Part shown: positions 8,141-16,592 of the stretch, piece after piece
Position numbering within the stretch: position 1 is the first letter of the stretch
Layout: the number at the start of each line of letters is the position of its first letter
NCBI RefSeq assembly: GCF_007992195.1
Contig: NZ_BJZU01000043.1
Span: 1 to 64,000 of the forward strand
DNA length: 64,000 nucleotides
Origin: Methylobacterium oxalidis
GTDB lineage: Bacteria; Pseudomonadota; Alphaproteobacteria; Rhizobiales; Beijerinckiaceae
Direction: 5' to 3'
Position numbers and translations under genes: made by a program
Notes under the pieces: generated by a model
Told to the model about the DNA's origin: nothing
Databases searched by the model: none
Seen by the model: the letters and a program-made list of their open reading frames with translations, nothing else

Positions 8141-8581
8141 ATGGCTCTCGACGACGTCGGCCTCGACGCCCGCAGCGACGCGGTGCAGGCCGCCAACCTG
8201 ATCGCGAGCGACCGCGTCGAGGGGACGGATGTCCGCCGCAGCGACGGCAGCCATGTCGGGACGATCGCCCGGCTGATGATCGACAAGCCGTCGGGCCGCG
8301 TCGTCTACGCGATCCTCAACCTCGCCGGCGCGGCGGACCTCTCCGAGCGCCAGCACGCCCTGCCCTGGCGGCTCCTGCGCTACAGCACGGCGCTCTCGGC
8401 CTACGAGCTCGACATCTCCGACGAGCAGCTCCGCGCGGCTCCCCGCAGCGCGACCGGCCCCGACGAGGGGCCCTTCGACCGCGCCTGGGAGGAGCACGTG
8501 CACAGCTACTTCAACACGGAGCCCTACTGGGAATCCGAGACCGGGCGCGCCACCGACGTCCCCTTCGGCAAGGACCGATAG
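8141..8581 (+). CDS. PRC-barrel domain protein
   Basis: 146 residues. One PRC-barrel domain (about 20-105): LIASDRVEGTDV, then GSHVGTIARLMIDKPSGRVV, then LPWRLLRYSTALSAY. Such stand-alone proteins are common in methylobacteria and rhizobia and are usually linked to stress or membrane-associated functions; the biochemical role is unknown. The start has an ACCGGAGG site. It is a clear paralogue of the protein at 41595-41957, which shares the DRVEGT and IGTI-RL blocks and the EEQL/DEQLR-AP ending. Confidence 0.85.
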   Translation: MALDDVGLDARSDAVQAANLIASDRVEGTDVRRSDGSHVGTIARLMIDKPSGRVVYAILNLAGAADLSERQHALPWRLLRYSTALSAYELDISDEQLRAAPRSATGPDEGPFDRAWEEHVHSYFNTEPYWESETGRATDVPFGKDR

Positions 8582-8638
8582 GCCCGCCTTCACCGCCGCG
8601 ACGGCGCGCTCCGGCGCCGGGGCGCGCCCGGCTCGGCC

Positions 8639-8878
8639 TCAGTTCTGCACCGAGGTCGGCAGGTCCGCGCAGATGCCGCGGGCCTTGATCTCGATGAGGC
8701 GGACGAGCTTCTCGTCCGTCCCTTCGGCGCGCCAGCCCGCCACCGCGGCCTCGAGGTAGGCGGCGAAATCCTCCCGGCGCATCGCGCCCTGCTTCTCCAG
8801 GAAGGCGATCAGCGCGGTCACGATCGCCATCGTGGCGTTGTCCGCTGCTGCGACCGCCTCGGCCTGCTCTGGCGTCAT
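8639..8878 (-). CDS. Hypothetical small helical protein
   Basis: 79 residues, predicted helical, with no recognised domain: an N-terminal EQAEAVAAADNATMAIVTAL helix, then FAAYLEAAVAGWRAEGTDE and a short tail. The start at 8878 has a GAGTGGGGAG ribosome site. Cytosolic. A 28-bp perfect hairpin lies 63 bases upstream of its start. Confidence 0.55.
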   Translation of the reverse strand: MTPEQAEAVAAADNATMAIVTALIAFLEKQGAMRREDFAAYLEAAVAGWRAEGTDEKLVRLIEIKARGICADLPTSVQN

Positions 8879-8940
8879 CTCCCCACTCCGCGGCTCGATC
8901 CTCGGCGGCCCGAGCCTAGCGCAGGGGCGCCGCGCCGCAA

Positions 8941-9006
8941 CCTCGCCGCCTCCGGGCACTTCGCCGCCGGGGTCACGCGGCGGCGAAGTGCCCGGAGGCG
9001 GCGAGG
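8941..9006. repeat. Perfect 28-bp inverted repeat with 10-nt loop
   Basis: Positions 8941-8968 and 8979-9006 are exact reverse complements, separated by GGGGTCACGC. It sits between two leftward genes, 4 bases past the A tract of the terminator at 9011-9040 (downstream of it in the direction of transcription). There is no T tract, so it is not a standard terminator itself. The stem is too perfect and too long for chance. Confidence 0.95.
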
Positions 9007-9010
9007 CACG

Positions 9011-9040
9011 AAAAAGGCCCCGCGCGGTCGGCGCGGGGCC
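9011..9040 (-). terminator. Rho-independent terminator of the BA14K gene
   Basis: A 10-bp perfect stem (GGCCCCGCGC/GCGCGGGGCC at 9016-9025 and 9031-9040, 5-nt loop) is followed on the minus strand by TTTTT. It lies 39 bases past the stop of the glycine-rich BA14K gene. Confidence 0.9.
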
Positions 9041-9079
9041 ATCATCGACGTGCCCGGTCAGGGCGTCGGGCCGGACCGG

Positions 9080-9895
9080 TCAGGGGCAGGGATGGCGGCG
9101 GCCGTCGTTGCCCAGATAGGTGCCGGAGCGGACGTCGTAGGACCGGAAGCGCTGCTTGCAGTAGGCGACCTGATCGGCGCCGCCGTCGCCCGCCTGCGCC
9201 ACCGGGACCTCCTCGTAGCCGTAAGCGGCCGGCGCGTAGCCGCCGTCATAGGCGCCGTCGTAGTAGTAGGGGTCGTAGGCGTAGCCGCCGTAGCCGCCGT
9301 ACCCGTAGCCGTAGCTGCCCGCCGCGAGGCCGAGGCCGAGCCCGAGGCCCACGCCGCCGAGGCCGTAGCCGTAGCCCCGGCGCCAGCCGTAGCGGTTGCC
9401 GTTCCAGCCCTGGCGGTAGCCGTAATTGCCGCGCGGGCCGGCGAAGCCGCCGCCGATCCGGCCCGGGTTCGTGCCCACGGCGCCGGGATTGGCCGTGATG
9501 CCGGCCGAGCTGAAGCCCGGGCCCGCCGTGCCCCTCACGATGCCGCGCGAGCCGCCGAACCCGTCGCCGCGGAAGCCGCCGCCGCCGATGCCCGCGCCGC
9601 GGAAGCCGCCGCCCCCGACACCGACTCCGCCACCGCGGAAACCGCCGCCGCCGAGCCCGGCGCCGCCGCCGCGGAAGCCTCCGCCACCGATGCCGGCGCC
9701 GCCGCCCCGGAAGCCACCGCCGCCGAGCCCGGCGCCGCCGCCCGCCACGGAGACGCCGGCCGAGCTGAAGCCGGCGCCGGCCGATCCGCGCATGGCAGGC
9801 GCGCCCTGCGCGAAGGCGCCGGCGGGCGCGAGCGAGAGGGTGCCGACGAGGACCGTCGAGGCGATGAGAAATCGATTCCGTGACAGAGATTTCAT
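9080..9895 (-). CDS. Glycine-rich secreted BA14K-type protein
   Basis: 271 residues. Signal peptide (KSLSRNRFLIASTVLVGTLS...AFA-Q). Then about 70 residues of tandem GGGGFRGGGAG-type repeats (at least five copies), a Tyr/Gly-rich region (GYGYGLGG...SYGYGYGGYGG, DPYYYDGAYDGG), and a C-terminal block CKQRFRSYDVRSGTYLGNDG-RRHPCP. That block is the BA14K signature (two Cys around R-S-x-D...GTYLG.DG..H.C) known from Brucella immunoreactive proteins and rhizobial lectin-like proteins. It is probably located in the periplasm or at the outer surface. The repeat block is encoded by near-identical units, so repeat number may vary between strains. Confidence 0.8.
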   Translation of the reverse strand: MKSLSRNRFLIASTVLVGTLSLAPAGAFAQGAPAMRGSAGAGFSSAGVSVAGGGAGLGGGGFRGGGAGIGGGGFRGGGAGLGGGGFRGGGVGVGGGGFRGAGIGGGGFRGDGFGGSRGIVRGTAGPGFSSAGITANPGAVGTNPGRIGGGFAGPRGNYGYRQGWNGNRYGWRRGYGYGLGGVGLGLGLGLAAGSYGYGYGGYGGYAYDPYYYDGAYDGGYAPAAYGYEEVPVAQAGDGGADQVAYCKQRFRSYDVRSGTYLGNDGRRHPCP

Positions 9896-10343
9896 GGACG
9901 GGGCTCCCGGGCCTGGATTGCTAATCGTCAGCGGAGTAACGCGTCGGCCCGGTTCCGGTTCGTGCTACCTTCCGTCCCAGCGTGGCGGCGGACTATCCGC
10001 TCCCGCCAGTCGTGGCCGACCCCGGATCCGCGAAAGATCAAGCAACGGCGGCCCGTCCCGTCCGGCTCGGGAGATCTCGGCCCCGGGACGTACGTTATCG
10101 CACGTCGCGCGGCGGCGGCGGAATCAGACGAATCAGATGCCGCGGCGGTCCGGGCCGGTCTCGGCAAATTTTAGCCGCATCCCGCCGCCTGCCGGGACCG
10201 GTATCCACAAATGTTAGGGATCGGCCCGCGAACGATGCAACCTTCGCGCAACATGGTGAGCGAAGAGTTCCCGTTCGCTACACGTTCCTGTTGTGGAAAA
10301 CTCTCGAAGCAGACAGTCTGCCCCTAGGGTTAAGGGGCATAAC
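9896..10343. other. Intergenic region between divergent genes
   Basis: 448 bases, no gene supported. It should hold the promoters of the leftward BA14K gene and the rightward gene starting at 10344. A TTAAGGGG segment about 10 bases before 10344 serves as its ribosome site. Open frames on both strands look like shadows. Confidence 0.5.
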
Positions 10344-10730
10344 ATGCATCTGCGTGCCGGGAATCGGCTGCGTCTCACGCTGTGGGGCGCAGGGGGTCGC
10401 GCTATGGTCAGTCTCAACACCTACGCGGTGACCCAGCCCGCCCTCGAGGGGCTGGACCCGTCCCTCGACGGGTTCACCTACGACGTGACGCCCTGGCTGC
10501 ACGAGGGCCGCAACACCCTCACGGTGGTGCTGATCGGGGCGCCGAACGGACGGCCCTTCCGCATGAGCGTCGGCGCCGAGGGCGAGCCGGCCCACATCCT
10601 CGACGAGGAGGAGTTCCTGCCCCTCGCGGCGCCCTGGCGGCTGTGGACGATCGCCATCGGGCGGGGTTCCGAGCGGGAGGAGACGGGCGCCGGGCTCGAC
10701 CTCCGGAGCGGGCTCCGGATCGGCGGCTGA
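10344..10730 (+). CDS. Hypothetical beta-rich protein
   Basis: 128 residues, no signal peptide. It is predicted beta-strand-rich, with FTYDVTPWLHEGRNTLTVVLIG, a pattern resembling the edge strands of galactose-binding-like sandwiches (DVTxxLxxGxNxLxV). The resemblance is short and I would not assign sugar binding from it. Start chosen at 10344 (AAGGGG site); an in-frame ATG also exists at 10404. Confidence 0.5.
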   Translation: MHLRAGNRLRLTLWGAGGRAMVSLNTYAVTQPALEGLDPSLDGFTYDVTPWLHEGRNTLTVVLIGAPNGRPFRMSVGAEGEPAHILDEEEFLPLAAPWRLWTIAIGRGSEREETGAGLDLRSGLRIGG

Positions 10731-10884
10731 GGCGCGCGGCCGAGAGGCCGGACCGGGCGGATGCGGGTTTCAGGCCGGCGGTGCTGTCGCGGGACGCGAT
10801 GTGCGCGCCTGTACGGCCAGGATTGCACCCAACAGTAAACGGATATTAGATGAGCGCACGGCATAGCAGTTTGTCAGTGCGCCC

Positions 10885-12084
10885 ATGGATATTCTTGCGC
10901 GGAGACATGATGAGCGACCCGGAGCGTACGGTTGGAGACAATCGAACGCTCGGGCGAAATCGCGTGCACATGGCCTGAGCGCCGTTCCGCTGCTGATCTC
11001 TGCTCTGGTCGCTGCTCTTGCCGCTGCTCTTGCCGCTGCTGTGATGACGGCTTCGCCCGCCACGGCGCAGTCCTTCCTCGACGCCCTCAACCGCAGCCCG
11101 CAGCCGGCCGCCGCGCGCCCGGCCGCCGCGCGCCCGCAGGCGGCGAAGGCGCGCCCGCGGCCCGCCCCGACCCCGTCCGTGCGCACCGTCACCCTGGTCG
11201 CCGGGGAGCCGGGCAGCACCGCCCTCGACACCGCCTACGACCTGACGACCGGCCTCGGCACCGAGGGGCCGCGGGTGCAGGCGGTGCTCGGCCCGGGCGG
11301 CGAGCGCGCCATCACCGACGTGCTGCGCACCCGCGGCATCGACATGGGCATCCTCACCACCGCCGACCTCAAGCGGGCCGAGGCGGAGGATGTGGGCCGG
11401 CAGGTGGTCTACATCGCCAAGCTCCACAATGTGGAGCTGCACGCGCTGGCCCGGCGCGACATCGCCCACCTGACCGACCTCGACGGCAAGATGGTCAATC
11501 TCGGCGAGGCCGGCAGCTCGACCCAGGAGGTCGCCCGCCGCGTGCTCCAGCATCTCGGCATCCGCTACACGGAGGCGAATCTCGGCCAGGCCGAGGCGGC
11601 GGCGCGGATGCGGGGCGGCGAGCCCGAGGGCGTCGCGGCGAGCTTCTTCCTCACGGGCAAGCCGGCCGCGCTCTATGCGGGCCTGCCCCAGGCCGACGGC
11701 CTGCACTTCCTCTCCGTGCCCTACGAGCCCGGCCTCGGGGACATCTTCTACCCGGCGAGCCTCGCCAAGGCCGACTATCCGGGGCTGATCGGGCCGGAGG
11801 AGGGCATCGACACGGTGGCGGTCTCCTCCGTGCTCGTCGCCTTCGACTGGCCCGAGCGGACGGACCGCTACCGCCAGCTCGCCGCCTTCACGGCGGCCCT
11901 GTTCGCGGGGTTCGACCGGCTGCGGGCGCCGGGCCGGCACCCGAAATGGCGGGAGGTCAACCTCGCCGCCACGCTGCCGGAATGGCGCCGCTTCAAGCCC
12001 GCGCAGCAGGCCCTCGACGGGCGGGCGCGCCAGCCCGCCGCGTCGGGCGGGGGCACGGCGATGGCGGGCGGCGGCGCCCGCTAG
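10885..12084 (+). CDS. TAXI-family TRAP-type solute receptor
   Basis: 399 residues. A hydrophobic export signal (about 32-62, ending ATAQS) is followed by a Pro/Ala linker. The periplasmic receptor fold (about 98-375) has TAXI features: VTLVAGEPGSTALDTAYDL, RGIDMGILTTADL, KMVNLGEAGSSTQEVARRVL, AASFFLTGKP. TAXI proteins bind small carboxylates such as glutamate or 2-oxoglutarate and feed a TRAP 4TM-12TM permease. No permease is nearby, so this is an orphan receptor. The N-terminus before the hydrophobic stretch is unlikely-looking, and a better ribosome site serves an out-of-frame start at 10907. It probably forms an operon with the gene at 12232. Confidence 0.75.
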   Translation: MDILARRHDERPGAYGWRQSNARAKSRAHGLSAVPLLISALVAALAAALAAAVMTASPATAQSFLDALNRSPQPAAARPAAARPQAAKARPRPAPTPSVRTVTLVAGEPGSTALDTAYDLTTGLGTEGPRVQAVLGPGGERAITDVLRTRGIDMGILTTADLKRAEAEDVGRQVVYIAKLHNVELHALARRDIAHLTDLDGKMVNLGEAGSSTQEVARRVLQHLGIRYTEANLGQAEAAARMRGGEPEGVAASFFLTGKPAALYAGLPQADGLHFLSVPYEPGLGDIFYPASLAKADYPGLIGPEEGIDTVAVSSVLVAFDWPERTDRYRQLAAFTAALFAGFDRLRAPGRHPKWREVNLAATLPEWRRFKPAQQALDGRARQPAASGGGTAMAGGGAR

Positions 12085-12231
12085 CGCCGCGCCGCCGGTG
12101 CGGGCGGCGCGCGAGGATTTGGGAAAACCGGCCCGCAGAGGCCGGGTGGACAGGGCGGGGCGTCGAGGCGGGACGCGCGGAATGCGTCCGGCGCGCGGTG
12201 CCGGGCAAGGTGCGTCAAGGAGGAGTTGCGG

Positions 12232-13275
12232 ATGTCTGCGTCGTTCAAGAAGCCGCTGTCCGAGCCGAAGGGCGAGGTCCACGCCCTGTTTCCCGAGCAG
12301 GCGGCGGGCCCCTTCCAGAGCCCGGGCGTCGAGGAGACCGACATCGACTTCCTGCGCCGGTTCGGCCCGAAGGGCCAGCCGGTGGACATGCGCGGCTACG
12401 CCGCCGAGCCGTCCGAGGCCACCCGCTCCGCCCTCTCGGCGCCGGACAACTTCATCGCCGACGGGGCGACGCGGCGCCTGATCCGCCACACGATCGGCCG
12501 CCGCCGCTGGCCCCTGCTGCTCGCCGGCGCGGGCCTCGCCGGGCTCGCCCTCCTCCTCGGGATGCAGGCGATCGACCGCGGCCTGCCCGGCCGCGTGGCC
12601 GGCGCCGTCGAGCGCGCGCGCGGCCCCGCCCCGGCCGGCGACGCGCTCGTGACCGCGACCATCGCGCCCGCCGCCGACCCGGCGGCGCCCGCGCCCCTCT
12701 CCCAGGCCGCGCCAGCGCCCCTTTCTCAAGCCGCGCCAGCGCCCCTCTCTCAAGCCGCGCCGGCCCCGGCGAAGGCGGCGCGGGCCACGCCCGTGCCCGC
12801 CCCCGCGGAGGCGCCGACGCCGGCCGCCTCGGCCGCCGCTCCCGACGACGGGGCCGCCCTGAAGCAGCGCCTCGCCGCGAGCGGCCCGACCTCGGCCGAG
12901 GGCGAGGAGGCCGCGGCGGGCCCGGCCAAGGTGACGGCCTTCCCGCCGATGGCGCCGGCGGCGGCCGAGCCCGAGCCGGCGGCGAGCGCCCCGCCCGCCC
13001 TGGTCGCGGCGCTCGCCGCCCCCGCGCCCAACCCGAAGCTCGACGCCCTCGTGGCGCGGGGCGAGCAGCTCCTGACGGCGGGCGAGGTCGCCGCCGCGCG
13101 CCTGTTCTTCCAGCGGGTGGCCTCGGAGGGCGACGCCCGCGGCGCCCGGGGCATGGCGCGCAGCTACGACCAGGCCGTGCTGCGGACCCTGCCGGTCGTC
13201 GGGCTGGAGGGCAGCCGGGCGGAGGCCGAGCGCTGGTACCTGAAGGCGGCCGAGCTCGAGGCGCAGCGCCGATAG
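12232..13275 (+). CDS. Membrane-anchored protein with C-terminal Sel1/TPR-like repeat
   Basis: 347 residues. A cytosolic N-terminal part (1-85) is followed by one membrane segment (WPLLLAGAGLAGLALLLGMQ, about 93-112). A long Ala/Pro-rich linker follows with three LSQAAPAP repeats, and finally a helical repeat region (about 265-347: ARGEQLLTAGEVAAARLFFQ, then AERWYLKAAELEAQR) of Sel1/TPR type. The likely topology puts the repeats in the periplasm. Start at 12232 from a strong AAGGAGG site. It follows the TAXI receptor by 147 bases in the same direction and may assemble with it. Confidence 0.7.
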   Translation: MSASFKKPLSEPKGEVHALFPEQAAGPFQSPGVEETDIDFLRRFGPKGQPVDMRGYAAEPSEATRSALSAPDNFIADGATRRLIRHTIGRRRWPLLLAGAGLAGLALLLGMQAIDRGLPGRVAGAVERARGPAPAGDALVTATIAPAADPAAPAPLSQAAPAPLSQAAPAPLSQAAPAPAKAARATPVPAPAEAPTPAASAAAPDDGAALKQRLAASGPTSAEGEEAAAGPAKVTAFPPMAPAAAEPEPAASAPPALVAALAAPAPNPKLDALVARGEQLLTAGEVAAARLFFQRVASEGDARGARGMARSYDQAVLRTLPVVGLEGSRAEAERWYLKAAELEAQRR

Positions 13276-13322
13276 GGCGCTACCAAGCTTCGGGCGCTAC
13301 CAAGCTTCGGGCGCTACCAAGC
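13275..13322. repeat. 17-bp tandem repeat, about 2.8 copies
   Basis: GGGCGCTACCAAGCTTC at 13275-13291 and 13292-13308, then 14 bases of a third copy. It begins at the last base of the upstream stop codon, in the gap between convergent genes. Probably replication slippage. Confidence 0.9.
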
Positions 13323-13353
13323 CACGCAGTGCCGGCCCGTCTCAGCGCGCGCC

Positions 13354-13653
13354 TCAGCGCGGCGGGCTCGCCTGTCCCTCGCGCGGGTGGGGGCGGGGCG
13401 GCCCGCTCGGCACGGTCTTCGGGATCGTGGTGACGTTCGCGGCGCTGCTCGCCGGGGGCGGCGCCTCCCGGGCCACCCGCGGCGGCGCCGCGTAGAGGTA
13501 GCCCGCGAGGCCGGCCCCGGCGGCGAGGAGGCCCGCCAGGAGCGTGCGGGCGCGCCTGCGCCTGCGGCTCGGCCGCGCGACCGCGCAGTGCGGGCAGCAG
13601 CGCGCGTCGTGGAGGATCGGCTGGCGGCAGCGCCGGCAGCGCGTCAGCGTCAT
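13354..13653 (-). CDS. Zinc-ribbon single-pass membrane protein
   Basis: 99 residues. An N-terminal zinc ribbon (CRRCRQPI...CCPHC, two CxxC knuckles within residues 6-24) is followed by a basic stretch (RRRRRAR) and one membrane segment (TLLAGLLAAGAGLAGYLYAA, about 39-58). The tail is proline-rich and periplasmic. The ATG overlaps the stop of the upstream gene as ATGA (13650-13653), so the two are translationally coupled. Function unknown. Confidence 0.65.
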   Translation of the reverse strand: MTLTRCRRCRQPILHDARCCPHCAVARPSRRRRRARTLLAGLLAAGAGLAGYLYAAPPRVAREAPPPASSAANVTTIPKTVPSGPPRPHPREGQASPPR

Positions 13654-13898
13654 CGCTCGGGCGCGCCGACCGGGCCGGGCCCCTGCCCCGCACCGTCCGC
13701 CGCGTCGTCGGAACCGTCCTCCGAGCCCTCCGCCGCGCTCGCGAAGCAGCGGCGCACGGCATCCTCGAACGCGGTCCGCTCCCCGGGCGTCAGGCGCTGC
13801 AGCCGTTCCTCCAGGAGCGCCTGCCCGGCGACCGCGTCGGGATGACGCGCGGCCTCGGCCTCGCTCGGCGACGGCTCTCTCCTCCGGTTCGGCAACAC
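13650..13898 (-). CDS. Hypothetical acidic protein coupled to the zinc-ribbon gene
   Basis: 82 residues from a GTG at 13898 that has GGGAGG eight bases upstream; an upstream TTG at 13964 in the same frame has no ribosome site. A central helix (AGQALLEERLQRLTPGERTAFEDAVRRCF) is followed by an acidic disordered tail (SEDGSDDAADG). The stop overlaps the start of the zinc-ribbon gene by 4 bases, which supports both as real. No recognised family; perhaps a small anti-sigma or regulatory partner, but that is a guess. Confidence 0.55.
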   Translation of the reverse strand: MLPNRRREPSPSEAEAARHPDAVAGQALLEERLQRLTPGERTAFEDAVRRCFASAAEGSEDGSDDAADGAGQGPGPVGAPER

Positions 13899-14016
13899 GT
13901 TCGCGGCCTCCCTGCTCGGTCCGGGCCCTCCCCCGCGACGTCCGGGCGGATGAGCATCCCGCAATCGCGGCGGGAAGGCCAGAGCGCCGCTCCCGTCCAG
14001 CGCGCATCGGGCGGGC

Positions 14017-14700
14017 CTAGTCCTCCGTCTCGGCGCGGGCGTTGAAGGACAGGGAGCGGCGCTCGCCGGCGCCCGTGAAGGGCTCGACCCCGTGCAGGAG
14101 CCAGCCGGGGAAGGTGTAGAGCACGCCGGGCTCGGGCGGCACGCTGAGGAGCGTCTTGGCGAAGCGCTGCTTGCCGCCGGTCAGGAAGTTCAGGTAGCCG
14201 GCCTGGCGGCCGGAGATGTAGGTCTTGCCGAGCTCGTCCGCGGGCGGCGACGGGGGCGCCTTCAGGTAGAGCACGCCCGACAGGTCCCCGGAATGGAAGT
14301 GGACCGGGCTCGGCGTGCCCGCGAACTGGCTGACGACCCAGATCCGGTCGATCTCGACGCGTCGCGCCGGCACGCCCTCCGCGGCCAGGACGTAGCGGCG
14401 CAGCCGGTCCTCGATGACGGCGACGAGCGACGCCGCGCCCCCGGCGCAGGCAACCTCCGGCGGCACCAGGAACTCGCGGCGCCCGGCGGCGGCGAGGCCG
14501 TCCGCGAAGGCGTTCAGGCGGTCGAGGAGGGCGGGCGCCACGCGCGTGCGCCCGACGAGCGGCCCGAACGGCGACAGGACCTCCAGGGGAGGCTCGCCGC
14601 CGTCGCTTGCGGGCGGCGCGAAGTCCGCCTCGTACTTGCGCAGGGCGCGGGTCTTGTGCGCCGTCTCCCGGGCGCGGGCGGCGTCTGTCTCGGCCGTCAT
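14017..14700 (-). CDS. 2OG-Fe(II) oxygenase-type protein
   Basis: 227 residues. A double-stranded beta-helix pattern with the iron motif H-x-(x)-D in PVHFHSGDLSGVLYLK (about 136-151), a distal His in FPGWLLHGVEPF and the 2OG-binding Arg in GERRSLSFN. This order fits the 2OG-FeII_Oxy_5 group, which includes phage and bacterial putative protein hydroxylases. The substrate is unknown. Start 14700 has an AGGAG site; the open frame extends to 14766 without better support. It runs leftward and ends about 120 bases before the two small coupled genes. Confidence 0.75.
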   Translation of the reverse strand: MTAETDAARARETAHKTRALRKYEADFAPPASDGGEPPLEVLSPFGPLVGRTRVAPALLDRLNAFADGLAAAGRREFLVPPEVACAGGAASLVAVIEDRLRRYVLAAEGVPARRVEIDRIWVVSQFAGTPSPVHFHSGDLSGVLYLKAPPSPPADELGKTYISGRQAGYLNFLTGGKQRFAKTLLSVPPEPGVLYTFPGWLLHGVEPFTGAGERRSLSFNARAETED

Positions 14701-14794
14701 CGGGGCTCCTGCGGCGGGTCGCGCCGGACCCTGATACAGGCCCGCGCCGCCCCGCGCGACCGGCAAGATCGGCGCCGGGCGTGCCCCGACCCCC

Positions 14795-15031
14795 TCAGCC
14801 GGCGGCCGAAGCCATCGTGAAGGGCACCCGGAACACGGTGGTCCGGTCCGGGTACATCACCTCGACCCACCACGCCGTCCAGTCGAAGCCGGTCTCGTTC
14901 GGCGCGCTCAGCATCTGGCTGATCATCTGCCGGGCCTCGCGGTAGGCGAGCCCGACATTGCCGCAGAACGAGCCTTCCAGATCCGAGATCCGCTCGTTCT
15001 CGGAACACACATCGAAGAAGAAGCGCGTCAT
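14795..15031 (-). CDS. DUF6894-type small protein
   Basis: 78 residues. MTRFFFDVCSENERISDLEG is the family's opening (xRYFFDxxxGxxxxxDxxG), followed by the helix GLAYREARQMISQML and the strand pair AWWVEVMYPDRTTVFRVPF. Function unknown. Start 15031 has GGAG close upstream. A paralogue lies at 7113-7373. Confidence 0.75.
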   Translation of the reverse strand: MTRFFFDVCSENERISDLEGSFCGNVGLAYREARQMISQMLSAPNETGFDWTAWWVEVMYPDRTTVFRVPFTMASAAG

Positions 15032-15294
15032 CGCTCCGTCATCCCCCCAGGAGCAAAGCCGTGATCTGACGTCCCGGCGAGGGGGTGTTAGCAGCCGTGC
15101 GCGGGCCAAATCACTAACATTTGGCGGCCCGCCGCGTATTCCTGGAGACCATGCACGGAAATCGACTTGCGCCGGGCAGGAGATTTGCGCGCGATTACGT
15201 TGAGCGCGGTGCAACTCGCGGCCAGGGTGCGTTTGAATACCGTCGTTGATGCACGTCAGTGCGGTATTCCATCGCTCCGGCCGGGGCCGCCGCC

Positions 15295-16491
15295 CTACTC
15301 CGCCGGGGCGAGGGCGGCCGCGCGGTCGCCGCGGGTCAGGGAGAGGAAGCCCAGCGCCGAGACGAAGATCACGAGCCCGAACAGGGCGGCGGTGCCGAGC
15401 ACGAGCCCGAACCCGCCGCGCTCGTGCAGGAGCGCGATCATCGGCACCACGAAGCCGCTCGCCGTGAAGCCCACGAAGTAGCGCACGCTGTAGGCCCGGG
15501 CCCGGTAGGCCGCCGGCACGTAGCGGGCGATCATCGCGTCGTTGAGGACGACCTGCCCGTAGAGCGCGGCGATCGTCAGGACGAGCCCGAGGAGGAGCGG
15601 CGCGCCGGAGGTGGCCGCGGCGATGCCGAGGCCGATCGGCTGCAGCACGGAGAGGCTCGCGAACAGGGCCGGCAGGCTGAACCGGTCGATGAGGCGGCCC
15701 ATGGCGAGCTGCGTCAGGGCGCCGAACACGAAGATCAGGGTGGTGAGCGAGCCGATCAGCGCGAGCGGCAGGCCGGAGGCGAGGCGCTCGTCGATCACCT
15801 TCGGCATGGCGATCGAGGTGACGTTGAAGGTCATGCCGCCGGCCAGGATCGCGAGGCCGAACACGCAGAGCAGCGCGACCGGCCGCGAGACCGCGATCAC
15901 CGGGGCGCCCCCGCCCGCGCGCCCGCCGCCCTCCCCGTCGCCCGGAACCAGGGCGAGGAAGGCCGCGCCCAGGGCGAGGCAGAGGGCGCCCGGCACCAGG
16001 AAGGCCGCCTGCCAGCCGAGATGGGCGGCCAGGAAGGCGCTGATGCCCGAGGCGAAGGCCGCGCCGAAATTGCCCCAGACGCCGTTGACCCCGAGGTCGC
16101 GCCCGAGGCGGCGGGCGTGGGTCACCAGCATGGTCGAGCCGACCGGGTGGTAGATCGCCGAGGCGAGCCCGAGGACGCAGAGCCAGAGCGCGAAGGCGGT
16201 GGGGCTGCCCGCGCTCGCCACCCCGAAGCAGGACAGGCCGTAGCTGAAGAAGAACACCGCCAGCATGTTGCGCCGCCCGAAGCGGTCGGCGAGCCAGCCC
16301 ATCGGCAGCGAGCACAGGCCGAAGGCCACGAAGGCGCCCGTGGCGAGCCCGATCAGCTCGCCGTAGCCGAGGCCCGTCTGCGCCGCGATGGCGATGACGG
16401 CCGTCGGGTAGATCAGCAGCACGTAGTGGTCGAGGGCGTGCGCCACGTTGACGAAGCGCAGGGTGCGGCGGGACAGGGTCTCGGAATCCAT
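15295..16491 (-). CDS. MFS transporter
   Basis: 398 residues with 12 predicted membrane helices. The A-loop motif between TM2 and TM3 is present (GWLADRFGRRNML, about 64-76), as are HALDHYVLLIYPTAV in TM1 and GLASAIYHPVGSTMLV in TM4-5. The last two resemble the fosmidomycin-resistance (Fsr)-like efflux branch. The probable role is proton-driven export of a small molecule across the inner membrane. It is divergent from an AraC regulator 101 bases away, which suggests regulated efflux. Substrate unknown. Confidence 0.85.
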   Translation of the reverse strand: MDSETLSRRTLRFVNVAHALDHYVLLIYPTAVIAIAAQTGLGYGELIGLATGAFVAFGLCSLPMGWLADRFGRRNMLAVFFFSYGLSCFGVASAGSPTAFALWLCVLGLASAIYHPVGSTMLVTHARRLGRDLGVNGVWGNFGAAFASGISAFLAAHLGWQAAFLVPGALCLALGAAFLALVPGDGEGGGRAGGGAPVIAVSRPVALLCVFGLAILAGGMTFNVTSIAMPKVIDERLASGLPLALIGSLTTLIFVFGALTQLAMGRLIDRFSLPALFASLSVLQPIGLGIAAATSGAPLLLGLVLTIAALYGQVVLNDAMIARYVPAAYRARAYSVRYFVGFTASGFVVPMIALLHERGGFGLVLGTAALFGLVIFVSALGFLSLTRGDRAAALAPAE

Positions 16492-16592
16492 CGGACGCCT
16501 CGCGGTCTCGCACCCTGTCTACCTGACCCGTTGAACGGTGTCGGGCCGAAGGTGTACGCGATCGGGCCAGGGATAAGGGGACGGGGGAATTC

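Noticed and set aside
8941..9006. Insertion-sequence terminal inverted repeats
   Set aside because: Only 10 bases separate the arms and there is no transposase.
10846..12753. Long open frame antisense to the TAXI and Sel1-like genes
   Set aside because: Low-complexity Arg/Gly/Ala translation; the plus strand has strong family motifs.
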